Shown here: positions 24,285-35,471 of the stretch, one piece after another
Position numbering within the stretch: position 1 is the stretch's first letter
Layout of the letters: each line of letters begins with the position of its first letter
DNA from: Myxococcales bacterium
GTDB taxonomy: Bacteria > Myxococcota_A > Polyangia > Haliangiales > Haliangiaceae
Length of the DNA stretch: 35,471 nucleotides
Reading direction: 5' to 3'
Assembly (NCBI GenBank): GCA_024222395.1
Contig: JAAEPE010000011.1
Span: 1-35,471, forward strand
The notes under the pieces: generated by a model
Databases searched by the model: none
What the model saw: the letters and a program-made list of their open reading frames with translations, nothing else
Told to the model about the DNA's origin: nothing
Position numbers and translations under genes: made by a program

Positions 24285-25241
24285 ATGTTTGAGGCACTTC
24301 CAGAGCGAGTAACGGTGTACGAGGTTGGTCCGAGAGACGGCCTACAGAACGAGGCAAATCTCGTTCCGACCGAGGACAAAGTTGCCTTTGTCAATGCCCT
24401 CGCCAAGACAGGGCTCTCGCGGATCGAAATCACCAGCTTCGTGAGCCCTAAGTGGATTCCGCAATTGGCGGACGCTCGGGAGTTGGCGGAGAAGGTCGAG
24501 CGAGTTGAAGGCGTGCATATGTCCGCCTTGGTACCCAACCGTCGGGGGCTAGATAATGCCATCGCCTCCGGTGTCAAAGACGTGGCTGTCTTCATCTCCG
24601 CTTCCGAAACGCACAATAAGCGCAATGTAAACAAGTCCATTGCGGACACGTTGCGAGAGTTTGAGGACGTGGTGAAACCTGCGCAAGAGGCGGGACTTTC
24701 GGTCCGAGCCTACGTGTCCGCTGTCTTTGGCTGCCCATATGAGGGCGATGTCGATCCTGCGAAGGTTCTGAGTCTGTGCGAGACTCTCTTGGCAACTGGG
24801 GTCTACGAGATTTCCCTGGGAGACACGATTGGCGTCGCCAACCCCAGGCAAGTCGAGGAGGTCCTGGCGCTGCTTACGGCCAGTATCGACAAAGACAAAC
24901 TCGCAGTTCACTTTCATGATACGCAGGGGACGGCTCTTGCAAATTGCGTCGCCGCGCTGGCCACAGGGATTCGCACCGTGGATTCGTCTGTCGGAGGGTT
25001 AGGGGGCTGCCCATATGCTCCCGGCGCTTCGGGGAATCTGGCCACAGAGGACTTAGTTGCAATGCTGCACGGTATGGGCATTGAAACCGGTATCGACTTG
25101 GATGCGCTTGTCGAGTGCTCGCGCATGGCAGCGAGTCTTGTTGGCCACGACCTTCCTTCGAAATTCCTCAAGGCACATATAGGCAAGCAGGCACGCAACC
25201 GGCGCAAGAAAGAGCGCGCACAGACCAATTGTCAAGCATAG
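24285..25241 (+). CDS. Hydroxymethylglutaryl-CoA lyase
   Basis: The enzyme cleaves 3-hydroxy-3-methylglutaryl-CoA to acetyl-CoA and acetoacetate, the last step of leucine breakdown. The 318-residue product carries the HMGL-like TIM-barrel signatures: EVGPRDGLQNE with Arg17 and Asp18 (metal and substrate site), SFVSPKW, the metal-binding HFHDT (about residue 208), and the active-site loop SSVGGLGGCPYAPGASGN with the catalytic Cys (about residue 241). The C-terminal tail is basic (RNRRKKER). ATG start three bases after the HAD stop. The next gene encodes the methylglutaconyl-CoA hydratase-like enzyme, which supplies its substrate in the leucine pathway. The symbols liuE, mvaB or hmgL could be applied. 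Confidence 0.95.
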   Translation: MFEALPERVTVYEVGPRDGLQNEANLVPTEDKVAFVNALAKTGLSRIEITSFVSPKWIPQLADARELAEKVERVEGVHMSALVPNRRGLDNAIASGVKDVAVFISASETHNKRNVNKSIADTLREFEDVVKPAQEAGLSVRAYVSAVFGCPYEGDVDPAKVLSLCETLLATGVYEISLGDTIGVANPRQVEEVLALLTASIDKDKLAVHFHDTQGTALANCVAALATGIRTVDSSVGGLGGCPYAPGASGNLATEDLVAMLHGMGIETGIDLDALVECSRMAASLVGHDLPSKFLKAHIGKQARNRRKKERAQTNCQA

Positions 25242-25270
25242 CCCTGTCGACCGGCAACTCGGAATCTAGA

Positions 25271-26047
25271 ATGAGCAATCTACTTGTAGAAATGAAGAAC
25301 GGCGTAGCTCACGTTACGCTCAATCGCCCTGCTGCGCGCAATGCGCTCTCAAAGGCGACCAACGAAGAACTCACGGAACTCGCAGCCAAGCTTGGCGGCA
25401 ATCAAGAAGTTCGTGCGGTGGCATTGCGAGGAGCAGGAGACAAGAGCTTCTGCGCTGGCGCGGATCTCAAGGAGCGCAAGGGCGTAGCCCCTGAGGAAAC
25501 CGGGCCGTACGTCGACGCCATCAGCGGTGCGATCAATGCTTGGGCGCGAATCCCTCAGCCAACCATCGCCGTTGTAAATGGTTTCGCCTTTGGCGGAGGC
25601 ATGGAACTCGCCATTGCTTGCGATCTTCGTATTGCCAGTGAGAACGCGCAATTTGGGCTCACCGAAGTGCGTCTTGGCATCATGCCCGGAGCTGGCGGGA
25701 CGCAGCGGTTGCCTCGGCTCATTGGGGTGGCAAATGCCAAAGAGCTCATCCTACTGGGGAGTCGCATCGACGCTGCGCGGGCCTTGCGCCTGGGCCTCGT
25801 ACTCGATGTCGTTCCCTATGCGGAACTTGACGCGCGTGTGGGTGCCATGCTGAGTGACTTGGCGCTGTGCGCCCCCAGGTCAACCTGCATGGCCAAACGG
25901 GCCATCGATAGGGGGATCGAGGTCGGAATTGATGAAGGTCTGCGCATCGAGCGTGATTGCTACGAAGTGACCCTCTTCACAGAGGATCGCAACGAGGGCC
26001 TACGGGCCTTCGCCGAGAAACGCCCGCCAAAGTACACTGGCCGCTAG
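25271..26047 (+). CDS. Enoyl-CoA hydratase family, probably methylglutaconyl-CoA hydratase
   Basis: A 258-residue crotonase-fold protein. The oxyanion-hole segments are CAGADLKER and FAFGGGMELAIACD; the region with the second Glu is FGLTEVRLGIMPGAGGTQRLPR. CAGADLKER and the PGAGGTQRLPR block resemble 3-methylglutaconyl-CoA hydratases (AUH/LiuC) more than general fatty-acid hydratases. Next to HMG-CoA lyase this gives the last two steps of leucine catabolism, or, run in reverse, the HMG-CoA-derived isovaleryl-CoA route known in myxobacteria. ATG at 25271, 29 bases after the lyase stop; a longer frame back to 25115 overlaps the lyase and is rejected. A 15-base tandem array starts five bases after its stop. 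Confidence 0.9.
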   Translation: MSNLLVEMKNGVAHVTLNRPAARNALSKATNEELTELAAKLGGNQEVRAVALRGAGDKSFCAGADLKERKGVAPEETGPYVDAISGAINAWARIPQPTIAVVNGFAFGGGMELAIACDLRIASENAQFGLTEVRLGIMPGAGGTQRLPRLIGVANAKELILLGSRIDAARALRLGLVLDVVPYAELDARVGAMLSDLALCAPRSTCMAKRAIDRGIEVGIDEGLRIERDCYEVTLFTEDRNEGLRAFAEKRPPKYTGR

Positions 26048-26302
26048 AGAAACGCTGCTAGGAAAGACGCTGCTAGGAAAGACGCTGCTAGGAAAGACGC
26101 TGCTAGGAAAGACGCTGCTTGTCGTTTGCAGGTGTTGTTGCGAGCCCCAAAATGGCAATCGGTGTGGCGAGGCGGTTGTGGTGGATTGATGTAACTAGAT
26201 TGGCGGGCATGTCGTCATTGGCAGGCGGATCGGAGCCGCGAGCTTGGAAGGTGTCAGGAGCGGCATCGCGTGGGGTGGCATCGCCAGCCCCTGGGGGGGC
26301 CC
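26048..26302. other. Convergent intergenic region
   Basis: The 255 bases between the hydratase stop and the end of the minus-strand lipoprotein hold the tandem repeat at 26052-26119 and otherwise no recognisable gene. A short plus-strand frame (26119-26364) overlaps the lipoprotein and has no support. A G-rich run (CTGGGGGGGCCC, about 26291-26302) could pair weakly with nearby C-rich sequence as a terminator for the minus gene, but there is no T run. Confidence 0.5.
26052..26119. repeat. Tandem repeat, four and a half copies of 15 bp
   Basis: ACGCTGCTAGGAAAG occurs four times in perfect tandem (26052-26066, 26067-26081, 26082-26096, 26097-26111) followed by ACGCTGCT (26112-26119). The hydratase 3' end, CGCTAGAGAA, resembles a degenerate first copy, so the array seems to have grown from the stop-codon region. 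Each copy contains CTAG. Confidence 0.96.
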
Positions 26303-26737
26303 TCAGCTACCCGCCGGACTCTCCATGCAGGCGCCCACAGCTTCCATGTTGGAGGAAGCCATGACGCAGTCGTAGGCAAAATGCTCGCGGGTGGCACCTA
26401 CGCACTGCTTCTTGAGCTCTGAGCGCAGTTTGTCTTTGGCCACCACAAGATCTTCTGGGCTCGGGCGCTCGGTCTCCGGAAGCTCCTCGATGCGCCTCTC
26501 GTAAATCAAGGCGAACATGTGTTGAAGGAGGGATTCGCAGTCCTTCTCAATCAGGGCGGTGGGGGAGGTGGGAGATTGTGTGCCCGCGTCTGCCTCCGGC
26601 GCCGAGGAAGGCTCAGTCACATTCGTACTGCCGGCGGCCCCAGCGCCCCCAGCGATTGGCTTCGTCTTGACCCTGCCTCCCCCACAGGCGCCCAGGCACA
26701 CAAAGAACAGGGGCGTGGCGAGCAGGATGGGTCTCAT
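26303..26737 (-). CDS. Small Cys-containing lipoprotein of unknown function
   Basis: 144 residues with a clear lipoprotein signal (hydrophobic stretch ending CLGAC, lipidation at Cys18), a flexible Gly/Ala/Thr/Pro-rich linker of about 40 residues, and a C-terminal helical domain with four Cys (KDCESLLQHMFALIY, KKQCVGATREHFAYDCVMAS, GACMESPAGS). The Cys spacing suggests two disulfides in a small periplasmic domain. I do not recognise a named family. It is divergent from the PEGA-domain gene, and its promoter should lie in the 150-base gap to that gene. Envelope location is inferred from the lipobox. Confidence 0.75.
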   Translation of the reverse strand: MRPILLATPLFFVCLGACGGGRVKTKPIAGGAGAAGSTNVTEPSSAPEADAGTQSPTSPTALIEKDCESLLQHMFALIYERRIEELPETERPSPEDLVVAKDKLRSELKKQCVGATREHFAYDCVMASSNMEAVGACMESPAGS

Positions 26738-26841
26738 AGTGAGCTGATACTAGCGCACATCCGGGTCGATACTGCGAAGCGAGCGGTATTCTGAGATCGG
26801 CAGCAAAGGCCCTGGGGTGAACAATACGACATCCGTGAATT

Positions 26842-26871
26842 TGACGCTCCGAGCGTGTGTCTATTACTCTA
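26842..26871 (+). promoter_or_regulatory. Candidate sigma-70-type promoter for the PEGA gene
   Basis: TTGACG (26842-26847) and TACTCT (26866-26871) are separated by 18 bases and lie about 18 bases before the ATG at 26889, leaving a short leader with the AAGGA ribosome binding site. The -35 box is a five of six match; the -10 box keeps the T, A and final T. Alternative -10 choices at 15-17 base spacing exist. Confidence 0.4.
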
Positions 26872-26888
26872 TCGTCGAAGGATTTTCT

Positions 26889-29099
26889 ATGAATGTCGCC
26901 TATTTATTGCGTCGTCTGAGCGTAATTCTGAGTCTTGTTATCGGTGTTGCTGTTCTCGTTTCCACAGTGGAGGTTGCGAGTGCTCAACAGCAGCAAGTCC
27001 CCAGACCCAAACGCAAAGGACGGAAGTACAAGGTTCGAATTGACTCAGCGCCGCAGCAGGCTGCCATCTATCTCGATGACGAGAAGTACGGCATCGTCGG
27101 CTACACGCCGTGGAGTGGCCGCATCCAATCTGGGGATTGGAAAGTCATCATCAAGAAAGACGGCTACGAGGATGCCACCCGAGTCGTCTCGGTAAAGCGA
27201 ACTAGAAGGACGCAGGAGACCTTCATGCCGCTCGTCAAACAAGAGCGCCCGGCGGTGCTCGAAGTTCGGGCGGATGCGGACAAAAACGCCTTCAACGCCC
27301 AGGTGTGGGTGGACGGACAGTTGCAAGGCTCAATTCCAGTCACGATAAAGCTCGGTGATGGTAGGCACCTTGTGGAGATCAAGAAGGACGGATTTGAGAA
27401 TTTCTCTCAGTGGGTCGAATTGAAGGAGGGCGAGAGGGTCAATGTGAATCCAATGCTTCGCGCCACCAAGGTTAAGGAAGTCGGAACGGTGCTCGTCAAC
27501 GCCGACGTCAATGACGCGGAGGTCTATCTCGACGGCAATTTGCAGGCAGGCAAGACACCGACAGTACTCTCGGCTGTGATCGCTGGGCCCCATGTTATTG
27601 AGATTCGCAAGCCTCCGGCTTTGCCGTGGCGGCAGACCGTACAGGTCGAGGCTGATAAGACCATCAAGGTCACAGCCGAACTCAAAGCAACACTAGGAGG
27701 CGGAGGTGGAAACATCCGCGTGCTCTCCAATGTCGAGGGTGCAGTAGTCTATCTCGATGGCGAGGAGCGCGGCCCGGCACCCCAGGACCTCAAGAATGTG
27801 AAGGCTGGCGACCATGTAGTGGAGATTCGCGCGGCGGGTTTTGTAACCCGTGAAGAGCGAGTCACTGTTGCCGTTGGGGCAGCTACGGTGCTCAAACTAG
27901 ACTTGCAGGCCGATAGTACGGTCGCTGCTACGGGCACGGTCAAGGTCGTCTCACCCGTACCAGAGGCCGAAGTTCACATCGATGGTGAGCGCTTGGGCAC
28001 CGTTCCTCAAGAACGTGAGCTCGCTCCTGGGGAGCACTTTGTCGGGGTGTCCAAACCTGGCTACAAGCGTTTCGAAGAGAAGCTGAATGTCGAGGAAGGC
28101 AAGGTCATTACTGTGACTGCCGAGCTCAAATCAGTCGGCGGACTTCGCTTTCTCTCTAACCCGGGCGGCGCCAGGGTCATGATGGACGGCGAGGCGATTG
28201 GTGCCACACCATTTGTCAACGAAGAGATTCCCACCGGGGAGCACATCATTACTGTTCAGCTCTCGGGCTACTTCGACTTCGAGACTTCTGTGAAGGTCGA
28301 TGGCGGCAAGATGAAAGTGGTTAATGCGGTGCTCGAGCGCATTCCCACAGGCCCCACGGCCCATGAGACCAAACGCGAGCAGCGCTCTCTCACCTCCTTT
28401 GGTGCGCGGACCCTGCCACTTGGGCGATCGACAATCGACTTTGGTAGTGGGTATCCGTATTACCTCAATGCCGGTATCACCGTCGGAGCGGGCAAGATCG
28501 GCGGGTTTGGTTTCGATGCCGGCGTAGATTTTCGCAGCTACTTTTCTCGTACAGACTTTGCGCTCAAAGGACGCCTTACCTTCCATGATCAGAACCCGTT
28601 CTCTGTCGGCGTCTTTGGCGTCTTTGGCGGCGGCACCGACCTTCTCGGCAATAGCGAGCGCGGCAGTTTCTTTGCCGACCTAGGTGTCCAGGCATCGCTC
28701 ACTGGCCTCGGCGCGGTAACGGTGACGGCGAAGGCGTACGTGAACATGTGGTCGGATCGGCACTGTCCCGAGTATAATAACTCGGCGTTCCCGAACGAGT
28801 CCGACCCAATCGACACCTGCGAGGAGTACGCAGCGGGCACTCTTGGCTCGGCAGCCAAGGAGCGAATCGATACCGCACTTGGAGGAGCGGACAAGATCTT
28901 CGAGCGCGACGCTGGCGCTCGCGCCATGGGGGCGATCATTGTCGAGGTTGCGATTCGTCAACGCTGGAATCTCTGGCTCATCGCCGATGGCGGTTTCTTT
29001 CAGACCGAGAGGGCTGCCTTCCTAGGCGACCTCTACGGCCCGATGTTCACAAGTGACCTGCGCCGCTACGCGCGCTTCGGAAGTACCTACAAGTTCTAG
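26889..29099 (+). CDS. Six-PEGA-repeat protein with C-terminal outer-membrane beta-barrel
   Basis: I start at the ATG at 26889, which has AAGGA at good spacing, giving 736 residues; the longer frame to 26817 lacks this. The signal peptide ends ASAQ near residue 33. Residues about 46-470 are six PEGA-type repeats of about 70 residues, each with a YLDG/VDG turn and a GxHxVEI-type strand (for example VYLDGEERGPAPQDL, GEHIITVQLSGY). From about 510 the protein changes to a glycine-rich transmembrane-strand pattern (TLPLGRSTIDFGSGYPYYLN) and ends in RYARFGSTYKF, a C-terminal aromatic typical of outer-membrane barrels. PEGA domains are short surface or periplasmic beta domains. The OmpA-family gene follows after 18 bases. 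Confidence 0.87.
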   Translation: MNVAYLLRRLSVILSLVIGVAVLVSTVEVASAQQQQVPRPKRKGRKYKVRIDSAPQQAAIYLDDEKYGIVGYTPWSGRIQSGDWKVIIKKDGYEDATRVVSVKRTRRTQETFMPLVKQERPAVLEVRADADKNAFNAQVWVDGQLQGSIPVTIKLGDGRHLVEIKKDGFENFSQWVELKEGERVNVNPMLRATKVKEVGTVLVNADVNDAEVYLDGNLQAGKTPTVLSAVIAGPHVIEIRKPPALPWRQTVQVEADKTIKVTAELKATLGGGGGNIRVLSNVEGAVVYLDGEERGPAPQDLKNVKAGDHVVEIRAAGFVTREERVTVAVGAATVLKLDLQADSTVAATGTVKVVSPVPEAEVHIDGERLGTVPQERELAPGEHFVGVSKPGYKRFEEKLNVEEGKVITVTAELKSVGGLRFLSNPGGARVMMDGEAIGATPFVNEEIPTGEHIITVQLSGYFDFETSVKVDGGKMKVVNAVLERIPTGPTAHETKREQRSLTSFGARTLPLGRSTIDFGSGYPYYLNAGITVGAGKIGGFGFDAGVDFRSYFSRTDFALKGRLTFHDQNPFSVGVFGVFGGGTDLLGNSERGSFFADLGVQASLTGLGAVTVTAKAYVNMWSDRHCPEYNNSAFPNESDPIDTCEEYAAGTLGSAAKERIDTALGGADKIFERDAGARAMGAIIVEVAIRQRWNLWLIADGGFFQTERAAFLGDLYGPMFTSDLRRYARFGSTYKF

Positions 29100-29117
29100 C
29101 GAGTTTGAAAGTTGCCC

Positions 29118-30356
29118 ATGATGCTCCCTTGGTCTAGTCCACGTATCGCGAGTGCGTTCGCCGGTGCAGTAGTTGCGCTGGCAAGTGCACAAGTGGCCTT
29201 CGCCGATGGCGGAGCCGTTCTGGGTGAGGATGCTGCGACGGCGGACGAAGAAGCTCTTAGTTGGGGATGGCGTGCTTTTGCTGGTGTTCACGACTTCAGC
29301 GATGAGAGCCGTCTCGGTGATGGTGAGCAGTCCTCGATTGCGAACACGGTAGTGGTTGGCCTGCGCATCTACCAGGAACTTGGAACTTGGGCGAGTATCG
29401 AGGGTGAGCTGCCCATCGGTGTGTCGACAAGCCGTGACGATCGAGCGACGCTATTTGTGAGCATGCCGCGAGTTCATGGGCGACTGCGGCCCTTCGGTGA
29501 TACCACGTTCTCACCGAGCCTGCTCTTTGGCGCGGGTACACCCGTCGTTACTTCGACTCGGCAGAGTTCGGTTCCGACCGATATTCAACCAGCGCTGTAT
29601 GGCGGTCTCGGGATCGGCCTCAAGCTAGAAGGGCTGAAGATCGGAGTGGACGCACGCTATATTGCCATGCGCGCCGAGGACGGCAACGCGCAGGCATTCG
29701 ATTGGGAAGTACTACTCACATTTGGACTTCGGCCAAAGAATAAGAGCCGCAAACCGCCACCGCCTCCGCCGGACTTCGACCGCGATGGCAACCCAGATGC
29801 AACCGACAAGTGCCCTGAGCGAGCAGAAGACAAGGATGGATACGAAGACGAAGACGGCTGTCCTGAACTTGACAACGATAGTGACGGAGTCATCGACGGC
29901 CTCGATCAGTGCCAAGGCGAGGCCGAGACCGTAAACGGCTATCAGGACGATGATGGCTGCCCGGACGCACTCACAGACGATGTTCGTCTGGTCGAGGGGG
30001 CTATTCCCGGGCTGCGCTTCGATTCTGGATCTGGCGTGATGGACGACCTTGGGATTGAAGAGCTGGACAAACTAGCCGATCTTCTAAAGGCAAATCCATC
30101 GATCAAGATAGAGCTCTACGGGCATGGCGACGATCGGGAAGCGGAAGAACCTGCGGATCGAGAAACCATCGCTCAAGAGCGAGCAGACTCGGTTCGCCAG
30201 TACCTCATTGAGAAGGGCGTCGGGCACGGCCGTATCAAAGCGTTCTCACGAGGCCAGAGCGATCCATTCGCTGACAACAACACGGCCAGCGGCCGCAGAG
30301 CGAATCGCCGGGTTGAGGTTCAGCTCGATCGTGACGACGACGAGGACGTAAACTAG
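29118..30356 (+). CDS. OmpA-family protein with TSP3 calcium-binding repeats
   Basis: 412 residues from the ATG at 29118 (the TTG two codons earlier and the ATG at 29121 are alternatives). The signal peptide ends AFA. Residues about 45-210 look like an eight-stranded-type barrel (ANTVVVGLRIYQELG, SIEGELPIGV, VLLTFGLRP). A Pro hinge (PPPPPP) leads to about 65 residues of TSP3-type repeats, DxDxDGxxDxxDxCP (DFDRDGNPDATDKCP, DNDSDGVIDGLDQCQ), expected to bind calcium. The C-terminal OmpA peptidoglycan-binding domain follows (IELYGHGDDREA, IAQERADSVRQYL, NTASGRRANRRVEVQL). It should link the outer membrane to the cell wall. Its stop overlaps that of the convergent 30353-32089 gene in a shared CTAG. 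Confidence 0.92.
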   Translation: MMLPWSSPRIASAFAGAVVALASAQVAFADGGAVLGEDAATADEEALSWGWRAFAGVHDFSDESRLGDGEQSSIANTVVVGLRIYQELGTWASIEGELPIGVSTSRDDRATLFVSMPRVHGRLRPFGDTTFSPSLLFGAGTPVVTSTRQSSVPTDIQPALYGGLGIGLKLEGLKIGVDARYIAMRAEDGNAQAFDWEVLLTFGLRPKNKSRKPPPPPPDFDRDGNPDATDKCPERAEDKDGYEDEDGCPELDNDSDGVIDGLDQCQGEAETVNGYQDDDGCPDALTDDVRLVEGAIPGLRFDSGSGVMDDLGIEELDKLADLLKANPSIKIELYGHGDDREAEEPADRETIAQERADSVRQYLIEKGVGHGRIKAFSRGQSDPFADNNTASGRRANRRVEVQLDRDDDEDVN

Positions 30357-32089
30357 AGCGCTGCCTCGCCGATGACTGTGGCGCTCACCTCGACACTCTG
30401 AAGGTCTGTCGTGAGTTCGACGGTCACAGCGTTCATTTCTGCGCTGAGGCTATCGACGATGAGGTCGAGGTCGGCATCGATGAGTGCAGACTGCATTGCA
30501 AAGCGGTAGTCGAGGCCAGAACTCTCGAGGTCCAAGAGCCATGTGCCAAGCAGCGTATCGAGTGATGCCGCAACTAGCGCGCATTGGTCCACGCAGCTGG
30601 CTGCGAGGTTAAGCTCAGTGCATAGGTACGACTCCAATGCGGTGCAGCCGCTTTGGCCGCTTATCACGACGCCGCCTATGAACTCTGTGCCAAGGGTTGC
30701 ACCCAGCCCACTGACATTTGCAGGAGCAAGGGCGAGGTCTTCGTACGCCGCCTCGGCGATCTCGCCGTAGCGAAGGGTGAAGCTGTGACTCGCAAGGCCA
30801 AGTGTTGCGCTTGCATCCAGGGTAACCGTGGCCAAGACTGCAAGTACGGGCCTATCGGTCTGGAGCAAATCCATTGTGAAGGCCTCAACCTCTGCGCTGA
30901 TTAGTCGGTGCTCTGTGGAGCCTGACGCCCCCTCTCGCAGCTCTGAGCCAATGCGAAGAGTGCCTAGTGCTGCGCTCCGGCCTTCTGTGAGTGCGCTGAG
31001 TTCTGCGGTATTTGGCCAACCCGTCAATGCCTGGTCAAGCAAGCTATCGATTGAGGCTTCTCCGCTTTCGAGCACCCCCGGGCGACAGCCATCAACCCCT
31101 TCTGTTGCTCGCTGGGCGTCGAGGGCATCGCTGAAGGTACTGGTGCCGCCCACCTCGCAGTCGAGAGTGCCATCGGGAGATTGGGCGTCGGCAAGACAAT
31201 CCAGCAGAATCTGTGAGCGGCCGAGGGGGCAAGCGAGAGCGGACCACGCTCTGGCCCCAGTGAGCGTCGCACCAAGCTCCGCTACCGCAATATCGGTTTG
31301 CAGTGCGAGAGTGGCTGGGAGTTGATAGGGGCTATCGGCGACCGGCAAGACAGCGCCAAATGAACTGCCACTTCGAAGGCGGTCCGCCGCAATGTGTACG
31401 CACCCTGTAGCGTGGGGGACTGGTGTGGCGCCTGCCTGGGCCCAAGCAATGATCGTATAGCCTGTCCCGACAGCCAAATTCCGAAACTCGCTCTCTTCGC
31501 CGAGTGATTGTTGGGTGCGGGAGGGCAGGAAGCTCTCAGGAGGGCTTGAGAATTCGATATCATCGCATGTCACATCTTGATCGTCGAAGATGCGCAGTTC
31601 GACTAAGTCATAGCCAGATGGATCCCTAGGGCCTGTATGCGCCGTTGCGATGCTCACATCGGTGAACCCCTGGTCCGATACGCGGATGTAGAAGAGCACC
31701 GAGCTCGCATTAGGAGCCTTCGCCTCGACGCGAAAGCTGCCGCGCTCGGCACCGGCGACCAGGTCTACCTCCGCAATGCCGATAGCATTGGTAGGGCGGC
31801 TCACAGCGGAGAGGCTAGAGCCGCTGGCCGACTCATCTCCTGTCTCGAGGATGCCAAACTCCACGGCTTGGCCGCCGATGGCTTGCCCATCGCTATCGAT
31901 GAGCTGAACCCTGAGGGTGATAGATCCAGAGAAATCGAGCCCAATCGAATCGCCAGGGGGGGTGAGCACCGATAGCTGATTGTTGCTGAGGACCGAGGCG
32001 TCATTGCGGCCCGTTGCATTGTCGCCACACGCGCCCACCGCGAGGGGGAGGGAACTGGCGAGTAGGAGGATTCTCAGTACAGAACACAT
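30353..32089 (-). CDS. Large lipoprotein with N-terminal Ig-like domain
   Basis: From the ATG at 32089, 578 residues with a lipoprotein signal ending AVGAC (Cys21). A frame upstream to 32200 adds 37 residues before this signal and is rejected. Residues about 35-140 read as a bacterial Ig-like domain (SITLRVQLIDSDGQAIGGQA, AVEFGILETG, GSFRVEAKAPNASSVLFYIRV). The rest is Ala/Leu/Ser-rich, with six or more Cys and no repeats that I recognise; its end, VELTTDLQSVEVSATVIGEA, is beta-like. This is a common layout for myxobacterial surface lipoproteins of unknown role. It is transcribed away from dnaE and convergent with OmpA, so it is probably a separate unit. Confidence 0.8.
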   Translation of the reverse strand: MCSVLRILLLASSLPLAVGACGDNATGRNDASVLSNNQLSVLTPPGDSIGLDFSGSITLRVQLIDSDGQAIGGQAVEFGILETGDESASGSSLSAVSRPTNAIGIAEVDLVAGAERGSFRVEAKAPNASSVLFYIRVSDQGFTDVSIATAHTGPRDPSGYDLVELRIFDDQDVTCDDIEFSSPPESFLPSRTQQSLGEESEFRNLAVGTGYTIIAWAQAGATPVPHATGCVHIAADRLRSGSSFGAVLPVADSPYQLPATLALQTDIAVAELGATLTGARAWSALACPLGRSQILLDCLADAQSPDGTLDCEVGGTSTFSDALDAQRATEGVDGCRPGVLESGEASIDSLLDQALTGWPNTAELSALTEGRSAALGTLRIGSELREGASGSTEHRLISAEVEAFTMDLLQTDRPVLAVLATVTLDASATLGLASHSFTLRYGEIAEAAYEDLALAPANVSGLGATLGTEFIGGVVISGQSGCTALESYLCTELNLAASCVDQCALVAASLDTLLGTWLLDLESSGLDYRFAMQSALIDADLDLIVDSLSAEMNAVTVELTTDLQSVEVSATVIGEAAL

Positions 32090-32259
32090 AGGAGTAGCCG
32101 ATAAAGTCAAGAGGCCGAAGCCGCTCAAAGTGTAGCCCAGTGGGGGCTGAAGCTGCGTCGCGAATGCTAGGGAATCTGCAAGGGACCAAGCTCCGCACAC
32201 ATAGCGGCCCGGGCTAGCCTTGCCGGCGTCGATTGGCTAAAACTGTCGGGCGAGTCGCT

Positions 32260-35471
<3,212 letters not shown>

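Noticed and set aside
25115..25270. 52-residue N-terminal extension of the hydratase
   Set aside because: It overlaps the HMG-CoA lyase gene and reads as its out-of-frame shadow; the ATG at 25271 starts the crotonase fold.

Overview
The window looks like a chromosomal segment of a Myxococcota bacterium (formerly Deltaproteobacteria), probably an uncultured or metagenome-derived lineage. Reasons: a TIGR04563-type small protein (a family largely restricted to Myxococcales), a MYXO-CTERM-like anchor, a large Ser/Thr kinase with a myxobacteria-type C-terminal domain, many lipoproteins, and PEGA and TSP3/OmpA envelope proteins. By eye the sequence is moderately GC-rich. No tRNA, rRNA, CRISPR array, insertion sequence or phage gene was seen.

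Layout. (1) Positions 1-640: poorly preserved, with a possible thioredoxin-like remnant and one doubtful small gene. (2) 685-8201, minus strand: a compact set transcribed gap-pgk-[receiver/GAF/GGDEF/Ser-Thr kinase]-tpiA-secG-dapF, i.e. lower glycolysis with a giant signalling protein in the middle, then protein export and lysine/peptidoglycan precursor synthesis. (3) 8349-9811: a minus-strand terminator, two unrecognised small genes and a gene-free stretch with a long hairpin. (4) 9812-12621, minus: two adjacent secreted/lipoprotein genes that are frameshifted, fused and probably internally deleted; the first has features suggesting a BPI/TULIP-like lipid-binding fold. (5) 12724-14450: an alpha/beta hydrolase, a TIGR04563 protein and a DksA/TraR zinc-finger protein. 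(6) 14599-16207: a bc-type quinol:cytochrome c reductase locus in which a deletion joins the Rieske N-terminus, out of frame, to the back part of a cytochrome b/diheme c fusion. (7) 16416-22066, plus: a YXWGXW protein, then a Porin_O_P porin, DUF4266 lipoprotein, DUF3570 barrel, YtkA/FixH-like lipoprotein and pentaheme cytochrome lipoprotein, the last four overlapping or nearly so. This is the best candidate for an undescribed system: an envelope redox module. (8) 22072-26047: HEAT-repeat lipoprotein (minus), then HAD phosphatase, HMG-CoA lyase and methylglutaconyl-CoA hydratase (plus), fitting leucine/isovaleryl-CoA metabolism. (9) 26303-32089: envelope proteins, including a six-PEGA protein with a C-terminal barrel and an OmpA/TSP3 protein. 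(10) 32260 to the right edge: dnaE, cut by the window end.

Four places (about 1-640, 10.54-10.76 kb, 12.43 kb, 14.93 kb) show broken reading frames while the housekeeping genes are intact. Real gene decay and assembly or consensus error cannot be separated from the sequence alone. All family calls are by eye from motifs; no database search was run.
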